A stretch of DNA of 57,432 nucleotides, from positions 1-57,432 of the forward strand of contig JANQOW010000143.1 of NCBI GenBank assembly GCA_028285595.1, given 5' to 3'. This stretch comes from Hyphomicrobiales bacterium (GTDB lineage Bacteria; Pseudomonadota; Alphaproteobacteria; Rhizobiales; CAJQND01). Of the stretch, positions 45,382-57,300 are shown piece after piece (the stretch's first letter is position 1; the number at the start of each line of letters is the position of its first letter). The position numbers and the translations under genes were made by a program. Under the pieces are notes generated by a model that ran no database searches, was not told the origin of the DNA, and saw only the letters and a program-made list of their open reading frames with translations.

Positions 45382-48300
45382 TTACCACTCGATCCGCTCC
45401 AGATTGGAGAACGCCACGTCGTCGAAGCTATCGTTGCCGAAGTCGATATCGCCTGCTGCATCGGCGCTGAACTGCAGGAAGTCCGTACCCGAACTCACCA
45501 GGGTGCCGCTGGTCAGGGTGTAAGACCAGTCGGTGCCCAGAACGCCCGGATTGGTGACCTGGATCACGTCGGTCCAGCCGCCGCCGGCACCGCCGTCAAC
45601 GGTGTCATCGCCGTGGCTGCCATCGCCTGTGATGAAGAACAGATCGTTCCCGCTACCACCGCTCAGGATGTCGTCGCCCTCGCCGCCTTCTATGGTGTCG
45701 TCACCGGCCATGCCGCTGATCGTGTCATCGCCAGCCGCACCGCGCAGGATGTTTGCTCCGCCGTCGCCGGTTAGAGTATCTGCCAGGCTGGAACCGGTGA
45801 GGTTCTCAATGTTCACCAGCGTGTCGCTGCCTTGACCTGTGGCGATGCCTGTCGTCAGGTTCGCCACCACTGCCGCATTGTCCAGGTTGAAGGCAGCCGT
45901 GTCGTTATCAGCGCCGCCGTCAAGGTCATCATCGCCCATTCCGCCGTAGAGGATGTCGTCCTCGCTGCCGCCGGTAATGGTGTCGTCGCCTTCGCCGCCG
46001 AACAGTTGATCGTAACCGGCATCACCGCTGATGATGTCGTCGCCTTGATCGCCGGCAATGTAGTCGTTCCAGCCTCCGCCGCTTAGGGTGTCGTCGCTGC
46101 CGCCGCCGACGATGTGGTCCGCACCTGAAGTGCCCACAATCGTGTTTGAGGCGTCGTCACCGCGGATTTGGTTGCTGTCATAGACATGTACGGTGAGTGT
46201 GGTGCTGGAGCTCTCTGTGTCGCCATTGGACTGCTCGGTGGCCGTGGCGGTCACGTTGAGGTCGTAGTTGCCCACGAAGTCGGGCGGCGGGGTGACCGTC
46301 AGCGAGGACAGATCCCAGTTATCCGCCGGCAGGCCAAACGAATCGTAGAGGTTGATCGCGGTGTTGCCCAATGTTGCCGTGAAGGTGTGGCCCATGCCAT
46401 CCGCCAAAACGGCCCCCACGGGTATGTTGTCGACCGTCAGAATGTGCTGCTCCGAGCCGTCCACATCCGGTCCGAACGTCACATCGATGCTGGAGATATC
46501 GATGGCGGTGTTCTCTGCGCCGTTGGCTTGGGCATCCCCGTCGGTCATAACGTGCAGGTTGTCCACGAAGATACCGCGGCCGTAATCCTGCTCGGCCCAA
46601 TCCGGTTCACGGATGGTCAGCCGCTCCACATTACCTGTACCGATGACGTTGATGGTGTAGCTTTGCCATTCCGGGCTCGAGAGACCCGTACCGTCGCGCG
46701 ACAGAGTGGCCACCACTTGGCCGTCCCAGACGATTTCAATCGTGTTGTTGTTGCCGGAAACGCCCGGACGCGGTGACCAGTCAAAGCTCAGCGTATAGTT
46801 CGCGCCTGCAGAGGTCTCGAACTCCTGGAAGATCTCCCCTGCATCGGCGAAGGCATTAATTGGGTCATCATCGATTTCGATGTGCCAGTTGCCGCCCGTG
46901 GTGCTGGTTTCGAAGTTGCGGATTTCGATCAGGTTACCTGTAGGCGCGTCCCAGCCCTCAAATGTCGGGAAGGCAAAGCCATCGGCGTCCACGCTGGCGC
47001 TCGGTGCGGATTCGCCATCGGTGAAGGCCACTTGCGTGAAGTAGTGGCCCGTCACCGAGTTGATGCTCAGGTTTGTGATCGGATCTGCAACCGCCGTGAT
47101 GTCAAGCGAGGCCGTGGCGGTGTCCGAGCGCCCGCCTTCATCTTCAACCGTAAAGCTGATCGGCAGATCGGTGGTGTGGATGTCGGCTGCCGGAGTGAAC
47201 GTCCAGGTGCCGTTGAGATTGTCCACAACACTGCCGAACGTGGCGGAAACCGACACATTGCTGATGCTCAAGTCACCCGGCGCGCTGTCCACATCGGTGC
47301 TGTTGGCCAGCAATTGGGCTTCGGTGATGATCAGAGCATTGTCTTCAAGGATCGCACCAAGATCCACGTCGCCTGCAACCGGAGCATCGCTGACGCCGTC
47401 AATGGTCACCGTCACCGTGGCGGTGTCGCTGCTGCCATTGCCGTCATCCACCGTGTAGGTGAATGTGTCTGTGGCGATTTCACCGGTGTTGAGGCTCTCA
47501 AACTGCCCGTTCGGATCGTAGTCGAACGTGCCATCGCTGTTCAGCGTGAGCAGGGCGCCTGAGCCAAGCGCAATCTGGGTGCCGACGCTTGCTGCAGACC
47601 CGTTGATCTCGGTGATGGTGAGCGTGTCGCCGTCTTGGTCGAAGTCGGCACCGTTGCCATTGTCTGCCAGAACATCGCCACTGAGGGCCGTGTCCTCATC
47701 GGCGGTGACGTCATCGTCTGCTGCCACTACGGGATCGTTCAGATCGTTAATGTCGATCGTGAAGGTTTCCACATAGGAGGCCCCGTCACTGTCGGTGACC
47801 GTCACATCCACGCTCACCTGATGGGAGGGATCTGCCTCGTAGTCGATCACGGCGCCGGTTTTGAGCACCAGCTCGTTACCATTTACGATCTCGAAATTGG
47901 GATCAGCCACGTTGATGCTGAATGTGTGGGTGTCTTCCAGATTCAGATCGGCCACGTCCAGATAGGCAATCAGCGTGCCGGCACCGGAGTTCTCGTCCAC
48001 CGTGCCAACGGTGATTTCGTTGGTCTGGGCCGCATCATTGTAGAACACCACGTCTCCGGGCGCGAAATTGTCGTCGGTGACGTTGATGGTGATCGTTTCC
48101 GTGTAGGCCGGGCCTGCGCCATCGGTAGCGGAGACCACCAGATCGATGGTGGGTTCGGTTTGGTCCACAAAGGGATCGATCGCACCGTTCGACATTTCAT
48201 GGGTCAGACCCCAAATGTCCAGATCGCTGAGGGCCGTTTCGTTGTAGTAGGCGAACTCACCGATAATGCCGCTGAAATATTGTTCCCCAGCCGGGTTTGT

Positions 48301-51300
48301 GAAGTCGTGATAGACCGGGAAACCGTTCTCAGCACCAAGACCAACGCCTGCGGAATGGGCGCCGAGGGTTCCGGCAAACGGCAGCGATCCGATTTCGATG
48401 CCATTCACGTAACCGGTGAGCGTTCCAGCGCTCCCGTCGAACACGAACGTTGCCACATAGTCGGTGTAAGGGTTGATCTCCGTGCTGACGAACGCAAACT
48501 CGTCATCGGCTGTGGATCCGCCAATATTGTTCCAAATACCGAAGTAGATGCTGCCGCCGTCGATATAGAGGTTCAGACCGTTGACGTTGCCACCTTCTTC
48601 ATAAATGACCTGACGGGTTTCGATGTCGGCCCCAGATTGCAGGGTCATGACGAAAGACTTGGCGCTGGTTGTGGTCTCATTGATCTCAGGCGCATTGGCC
48701 ACAAGCAGCACATCATCGACGCCATCGAACTGGAGGCCTTGGCGTCCAAACGGACCGTCCAACGTGAGGGTGGGTTGTTGCCCAGCGGTGCCCTGGCTGC
48801 CGTCGTTGCCGTTTGTACCCAGATCGGTCAGGGTGGCCACTGGATCGCCTTCGCTGCCGGAAATGGTGTCCGGATCGAACCACATGGCAAGGGTTCCGCC
48901 ACTGCCAACCGTCGCGCCGTCGGCATCTATGTCGATGTCTTTGATGGTGATGTCGCCGGTGCTCGAGTTGATCTCAAAGCGGCCGGACCCGTCATCCACC
49001 AGGCTGTAGGTGTGGGTGTCCCCGGTGTCGATATCAACGGCGGTTGCCGTGGCGGCCACAGTGCCTGGTTCGTCCGTCTCCACAATCGTCCCACCCGTGA
49101 AGGTAAGATCGGAGACCGCGTCGTTCACCGGATTGACGGTGATGGAAACCGTGGCGGTATCTGTGGCCCCGTTGCCATCGGAGATGGTGTAGGTGACCGT
49201 ATCGGTGCCGTTAAAGTTGGCGTTCGGGGTGTAATCCAGCGACCCATCCGGGCGTATGGACACCGAGCCGTTTCCGGCCGAGGCGGTCGTTACGCTGAGG
49301 GCGTCGCCGTCCAGATCGCTGTCATTGGCCAGAACATTGATGGTCACCGCACTGTCTTCGTCCACCGAAGCGGTATCATTGAGGGCCACGGGGCCATCGT
49401 TCACCGGGTTCACCGTAATCGTTACGGTTGCGGTATCCGTGGCGCCATTACCATCGGAGATGGTGTAGGTGAGCGTGTCCGTGCCGTTGAAGTTGGCATT
49501 GGGCGTGTAGTCCAAGGACCCATCCGGGCGGATGGAGACCGAACCGTTGCCGGCAGAGGCTCCGGTCACGCTCAGGGTGTCGCCCTCTACGTCGCTGTCA
49601 TTGGCCAGCACGTTGATGGTGACGGCACTATCCTCATCCACAGACGCGGTGTCATTCAGGGCTACAGGGCCATCGTTGACCGGGTTCACCGTGATGGTGA
49701 CAGTTGCCGTATCGGTGGCGCCGTTGCCATCGGAGATGGTGTAGGTGACCGTGTCCGTGCCGTTGAAATTGGCATTGGGGCTGTAATCCAGGGACCCATC
49801 CGGGCGGATGGAGACCGAACCGTTGCCGGCAGAAGCCGCGGTTACGCTAAGAGCATCGCCGTCCAGGTCACTGTCGTTGGCCAGCACGTTGATGGTCACC
49901 GCGCTGTCTTCATCCACCGAAGCAGTGTCATTCAGCGCCACAGGTCCGTCGTTCACGGGATTCACCGTGATCGTGACCGTCGCCGTATCAGTAGCGCCGT
50001 TACCGTCGGAGATGGTGTAGGTAACCGTGTCCGTACCATTAAAGTTGCTGTTCGGCGTGTAGTCCAACGAGCCGTCCGGGCGGATCGAGACCGAACCGTT
50101 CCCAGCGGACGCTGCCGTAACGCTGAGGGCATCGCCGTCAAGGTCACTGTCGTTAGCCAGCACGTTGATGGTCACCGCGCTGTCTTCGTCCACTGAGGCC
50201 GTGTCATTCAGCGCTACAGGTCCGTCGTTCACGGGGTTCACCGTGATGGTGACAGTGGCCGTATCCGTTGCACCATTGCCGTCAGAGATGGTGTAGGTGA
50301 CGGTGTCCGTGCCGTTGAAGTTGGCATTGGGGCTGTAATCCAGGGATCCATCCGGGCGGATGGAGACCGAACCGTTGCTGGCCGAGGCGGCTGTTACGCT
50401 GAGCGCATCACCGTCCAGATCACTGTCGTTCGCCAACACGTTGATGGTGACGGCGCTGTCCTCGTCCACTGAGGCCGTGTCATTGAGCGCCACAGGCCCG
50501 TCGTTCACGGGGTTTACCGTGATGGTGACAGTAGCCGTATCCGTTGCACCATTGCCGTCAGAGATGGTGTAGGTGACGGTGTCGGTGCCGTTGAAGTTGG
50601 CGTTCGGGCTGTAATCCAGGGCCCCATCAGGACGGATGGAGACCGAACCGTTGCCCGCAGAGGCGGCTGTTACGCTGAGCGCATCACCGTCCAGGTCGCT
50701 GTCATTCGCCAGTACATTGATGGTGACGGCGCTATCCTCATCCACCGACGCGGTGTCATTGAGGGCCACAGGCCCGTCATTCACCGGATTGACCGTGATG
50801 GTGACGGTGGCCGTATCGGTGGCACCATTGCCGTCGGAGATGGTGTAAGTAACCGTGTCCGTGCCATTAAAGTTGGTATTCGGCGTATAGTCCAAAGACC
50901 CATCAGGACGGATGGACACCGAACCGTTCCCGGCAGAGGCCGCGGTGACGCTCAGCGTATCACCGTCCAGGTCGCTGTCATTCGCCAGCACGTTGATGGT
51001 CACCGCGCTGTCTTCGTCCACTGAGGCCGTGTCATTCAGCGCCACAGGCCCATCGTTCACCGGGTTCACTGTGATGGTGACCGTGGCCGTATCCGTTGCG
51101 CCGTTGCCATCGGAGATGGTGTAAGTAACCGTGTCCGTGCCGTTGAAGTTGGCATTGGGGCTGTAATCCAGGGACCCATCCGGGCGGATGGACACCGAAC
51201 CGTTCCCGGCGGAGGCCGCGGTGACGCTGAGCGCATCGCCGTCCAGATCACTGTCGTTCGCCAGAACATTGATGGTGACGGCGCTGTCCTCATCCACAGA

Positions 51301-54300
51301 CGCAGTGTCATTGAGCGCTACGGGGCCATCGTTGACCGGATTGACGGTTATGGTGACGGTTGCCGTATCGGTGGCGCCATTGCCATCGGAAATGGTGTAA
51401 GTGACCGTGTCCGTGCCATTAAAGTTGGTGTTCGGCGTATAGTCCAAAGACCCATCAGGACGGATCGAGACCGACCCATTGCCGGCGGAGGCGGCTGTTA
51501 CGCTGAGTGCATCACCGTCCAGGTCGCTGTCATTGGCCAGCACGTTGATGGTCACCGCACTGTCTTCATCCACAGACGCGGTGTCATTCAGCGCCACAGG
51601 CCCATCGTTCACCGGATTGACGGTGATGGTGACCGTGGCCGTATCCGTTGCGCCGTTACCGTCGGAGATGGTGTAGGTAACCGTGTCCGTGCCGTTGAAG
51701 TTGGTGTTCGGCGTGTAATCCAACGAGCCGTCAGGGCGGATGGAGACCGACCCATTGCCGGCGGAGGCCGCGGTGACGCTGAGCGCATCACCATCCAGAT
51801 CACTGTCGTTGGCCAGCACGTTGATGGTCACCGCGCTGTCTTCGTCCACCGAAGCCGTATCGTTGAGGGCCACAGGGCCATCGTTCACCGGGTTTACCGT
51901 GATGGTCACGGTGGCGGTATCGGTGGCGCCATTGCCATCGGAGATGGTGTAGGTGACGGTGTCCGTGCCGTTGAAGTTGGCATTGGGGCTGTAATCCAAC
52001 GCCCCATCAGGACGGATCGAGACCGAACCGTTGCCTGCGGAGGCGGCTGTTACGCTGAGCGCATCGCCATCCAGATCACTGTCGTTCGCCAACACGTTGA
52101 TGGTAACCGCACTGTCTTCGTCTACGGACGCGGTGTCGTTGAGGGCTACCGGACCATCGTTCACCGGATTTACCGTGATGGTGACGGTGGCGGTGTCGGT
52201 GGCGCCGTTACCGTCGTAGATGGTGTAGGTGACGGTATCGGTGCCGTTGAAGTTGGCGTTCGGCGTGTAATCCAACGCGCCGTCCGGGCGGATCGAGACC
52301 GAACCGTTCCCGGCAGAAGCCGCGGTTACGCTGAGGGTATCGCCGTCCAGATCGCTGTCGTTGGCCAGCACGTTAATGGTGACGGCGCTGTCCTCATCTA
52401 CCGATGCCGTATCGTTCAGTGCGACCGGACCGTCATTCACCGGGTTCACCGTGATCGTGACGGTGGCCGTATCGGTGGCGCCGTTGCCGTCGGAGATGGT
52501 GTAGGTGACGGTATCTGTGCCGTTGAAGTTGGCATTGGGGCTGTAATCCAGCGCCCCATCAGGACGGATGGAGACCGAGCCATTCCCGGCAGAGGCTGCC
52601 GTGACGCTGAGCGTATCACCGTCCAGGTCGCTGTCGTTCGCCAACACGTTGATGGTTACGGCACTGTCTTCATCCACGGACGCGGTGTCATTTAGGGCTA
52701 CAGGACCATCGTTCACCGGGTTGACGGTGATCGTGACCGTTGCCGTATCGGTTGCGCCATTGCCATCGGAGATGGTGTAGGTGACCGTGTCCGTGCCGTT
52801 GAAATTGGCGTTCGGCGTATAGTCCAGCGATCCGTCAGGGCGGATCGAGACCGAACCGTTCCCGGCGGAGGCCGCAGTCACGCTGAGGGCGTCGCCGTCA
52901 AGGTCGCTGTCATTGGCCAGTACGTTGATGGTGACGGCACTGTCCTCATCCACCGATGCTGTGTCGTTCAGCGCAGTCGGCCCGTCATTCACCGGATTGA
53001 CAGTGATCGTGACCGTCGCCGTATCCGTCGCCCCATTGCCATCTGAGATGGTGTAGGTGACGGTGTCGGTGCCATTGAAGTTGGTGTTCGGCGTATAGTC
53101 CAGCGCGCCATCGGGCCGGATGGAGACCGAGCCATTACCGGCAGAAGCGGCCGTGACACTGAGGGCATCGCCGTCCAGGTCGCTGTCGTTCGCCAGCACG
53201 TTGATGGTGACAGCACTGTCTTCGTCCACTGACGCAGTGTCATTCAGCGCCACAGGGCCATCGTTCACCGGGTTAACGGTGATCGTGACAGTGGCGGTAT
53301 CCGTCGCGCCATTGCCATCGGAGATGGTGTAGGTGAGGGTGTCGGTGCCGTTGAAGTTGCCGTTTGGCGTGTAGTCCAGCGCCCCATCAGGACGGATCGA
53401 GACCGAGCCATTGCCGGCCGAGGCGGCGGTCACACTGAGCGCATCGCCATCCAGGTCGCTATCGTTCGCCAGAACGTTGATGGTGACGGCGCTGTCCTCA
53501 TCCACAGACGCGGTGTCATTGAGGGCGACCGGACCGTCGTTCACCGGATTTACCGTGATGGTGACGGTGGCCGTATCAGTGGCGCCGTTGCCGTCGGAGA
53601 TGGTGTAGGTGACCGTATCGGTGCCGTTGAAATTGGCATTGGGCGTATAGTCCAACGCGCCGTCGGGCCGGATGGAGACGGAACCGTTGCCGGCAGAAGC
53701 CCCAGTCACGCTGAGGGCGTCACCATCCAGGTCACTGTCGTTCGCCAGCACGTTGATGGTCACCGCGCTGTCTTCATCCACTGAGGCGGTGTCGTTCAGC
53801 GCAGTCGGTCCATCATTCACAGGGTTCACCGTGATGGTGACCGTCGCGGTATCCGTCGCCCCGTTACCATCGGAGATGGTGTAGGTCACGGTATCCGTGC
53901 CGTTGAAGTCTGCATTGGGGCTATAGTCCAGCGCCCCATCGGGCCGGATGGAGACCGAACCATTGCCGGCAAACGCCGCCGTCACGCTGAGGGTATCGCC
54001 CTCTACATCGCTGTCGTTCGCCAGAACGTTGATGGTGACCGAGCTGTCCTCGTCCACCGACGCGGTATCATTAACGGCCACCGGTCCATCGTTGACCGGA
54101 TTGACGGTGATGGTGACCGTCGCCGTATCGGTGGCGCCATTGCCGTCGGAGATGGTGTATGTGACCGTGTCCGTGCCGTTGAAATCGGCGTTCGGCGTGT
54201 AATCCAACGCTCCATCCGGGCGGATGGACACCGAACCGTTTCCGGCAGAAGCTGCCGTGACACTGAGGGCATCGCCGTCAAGGTCGCTGTCGTTCGCCAG

Positions 54301-57300
54301 AACGTTGATGGTGACAGCACTGTCTTCATCCACGGAAGCCGTGTCATTCAGGGCGACGGGCCCATCGTTGACCGGGTTCACCGTGATGGCCACGGTCGCC
54401 GTGTCCGTGGAGCCGTTGCCGTCGGAAATCGTGTAGGTGACGGTATCGGTGCCGTTGAAGTTGGCGTTCGGCGTGTAGTCCAACGCGCCGTCCGGGCGGA
54501 TCGACACCGAACCATTGCCGGCGGACGCCGACAGAACGCTCAAGGGATCGCCTTCAACGTCGCTGTCATTGGCCAGAACATTGACCGTCACCGCGCTGTC
54601 TTCATCGACGCTTGCGGTATCGTTGCGTGCCAGGACAGCATCGTTTTGGGGGTTCACCGTGATGGTGACCGTTGCCGTATCGGTGGCGCCATTGCCGTCG
54701 GAGATGGTGTAGGTGACCGTGTCCGTGCCGTTGAAATTGGCATTGGGCGCGTAGTCCAGCGCCCCATCCGGGCGGATCGAGACCGTGCCGTTGCTCGCAG
54801 ATGCACCCGTAACGCTGAGCGTATCGCCGTCCAGGTCGCTGTCGTTGGCCAACACGTTGATGGTGACGGCGCTGTCTTCGTCCACGGAAGCCGTGTCATT
54901 CAGCGCTACAGGGCCATCGTTCATCGGGTTGACGGTGATGGTAACCGTTGCGGTGTCGGTGGCGCCATTGCCATCGGAGATGGTGTAGGTGACGGTGTCG
55001 GTGCCGTTGAAGTTGGTGTTCGGCGTATAATCCAGCGCGCCATCGGGCCGGATGGAGACCGATCCGTTCCCGGCAGAAGCGGCCGTGACACTGAGGGCAT
55101 CACCGTCCAAATCGCTGTCATTGGCCAGCACGTTAATGGTGACGGCGCTGTCCTCATCCACAGACGCGGTGGCGGTGAGCGCTACGGGGCCATCGTTGAC
55201 CGGATTGACGGTGATTGTAACCGTTGCCGTGTCGGTGGCGCCATTGCCATCGGAGATGGTGTAGGTGACCGTGTCCGTACCGTTGAAGTCGCTGTTCGGC
55301 GTGTAATCCAACGCGCCGTCCGGACGGATCAACACCGACCCATTGCCGGCAGACGCCGCGGTGACGCTCAGCGCATGGCCATCCAGATCGCTGTCGTTGG
55401 CCAGCACGTTGATGGTGACGGCGCTGTCTTCATCCACCGAAGCGGTGTCATTGAGCGCCACAGGACCATCGTTCACGGGGTTAACGGTGATTGTGACCGT
55501 CGCCGTGTCAGTGGCGCCATTGCCGTCTGAGATGGTGTAGGTGACGGTGTCCGTACCATTGAAGTTGGCGTTCGGGCTGTAGTCTAGCGCCCCATCCGGG
55601 CGGATAGACACCGACCCATTGCCGGCAGAGGCCGCGGTGACGCTCAGGGCATCGCCGTCCAAATCGCTGTCGTTGGCCAAAACATTGATGGTGACAGCAC
55701 TGTCCTCATCTACCGATGCCGTATCGTTCAGCGCCACAGGGCCATCGTTCACCGGGTTGACGGTGATTGTAACCGTTGCCGTATCGGTGGCGCCATTACC
55801 ATCGGAGATGGTGTAGGTAACCGTGTCAGTGCCGTTGAAGTTGGTGTTGGGCGTATAGTCCAAGGACCCATCAGGACGGATGGAGACCGAGCCATTGCCG
55901 GCCGAGGCCGCGGTGACGCTGAGCGCATCTCCGTCCAAGTCGCTGTCATTGGCCAGCACGTTGATGGTGACGGCGCTGTCTTCATCTACCGAAGCTGTGT
56001 CGTTCAGCGCAGTAGGTCCGTCATTCACCGGATTGACAGTGATGGTCACGGTGGCCGTATCTGTGGCGCCATTGCCGTCGGAGATGGTGTAAGTGACCGT
56101 GTCCGTGCCGTTGAAATCGGCATTGGGCGTGTAATCCAAAGCGCCATCCGGGCGAATGGAAACCGAACCGTTGCCCGCAGAGGCGGCGGTTACACTGAGC
56201 GCATCGCCATCCAGATCACTGTCATTGGCCAGCACGCCGATGGTGACCGAACTGTCTTCGTCCACTGAGGCCGTGTCATTCAGCGCCACAGGCCCGTCGT
56301 TCACCGGATTGACCGTGATCGTAACCGTTGCCGTATCCGTGGCGCCGTTGCCATCGGAGATGGTGTAGGTGACCGTGTCCGTGCCGTTAAAGTTGGTGTT
56401 GGGCGTATAGTCCAAAGACCCATCAGGACGAATGGAGACCGAGCCGTTGCCCGCAGAGGCGGCGGTCACACTGAGCGCATCGCCGTCCAGGTCACTGTCG
56501 TTGGCCAGCACGTTGATGGTGACGGCACTGTCTTCGTCTACGGAGGCCGTGTCGTTGAGCGCCACAGGCCCATCGTTCACTGGATTAACGGTGATCGTGA
56601 CCGTTGCCGTATCCGTCGCACCATTGCCATCGGAGATGGTGTAGGTGACGGTGTCCGTGCCGTTAAAGTCGCTGTTCGGCGTGTAATCCAAAGCGCCATC
56701 CGGGCGAATGGAGACCGAACCGTTGCCCGCAGAGGCCGCGGTGACACTCAGCGCATCGCCGTCCAGGTCGCTGTCATTGGCCAGGACGTTGATGGTGACC
56801 GAGCTGTCTTCGTCCACCGAGGCGGCGTCGTTCAGCGCCACGGGCCCATCATTCACGGGGTTGACCGTCACCGTTACGGTGGCCGTATCTGTGGCGCCAT
56901 TGCCGTCGGAGATGGTGTAAGTGACCGTGTCCGTGCCGTTAAAGTCGGCGTTGGGCGAATAGTCCAGCGATCCGTCGGGACGGATAGAGACGGAGCCGTT
57001 GCCGGCGGAGGCGGACAGCACACTGAGCGGGTCGCCTTCCGGATCGGAATCGTTTGCCAGAACCGCGATGGTCACCGCACTGTCTTCATCCACGGATGCG
57101 GTGTCGTTACGGGCCAAAACCGCATCGTTCAGGGCGTTTACGGTGATGGTGACGGTGGCGGTATCGGTGGCGCCATTGCCGTCGGAAATGGTGTAGGTGA
57201 GGGTGTCCGTGCCGTTAAAGTCGGCATTCGGCGTGTAGTCCAACGAGCCGTCCGGGCGGATGGAGACTGACCCATTGCCGGCCGAGGCCGCGGTGACGCT

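Noticed and set aside
47635..50196. An 853-codon open frame on the plus strand, antisense to the adhesin, and about 25 near-identical 65-70 codon plus-strand frames across the repeat array
   Set aside because: They are shadows: the 276-bp repeat has no stop in these frames, so the same product recurs every unit. Composition and lack of ribosome binding sites argue against real genes.
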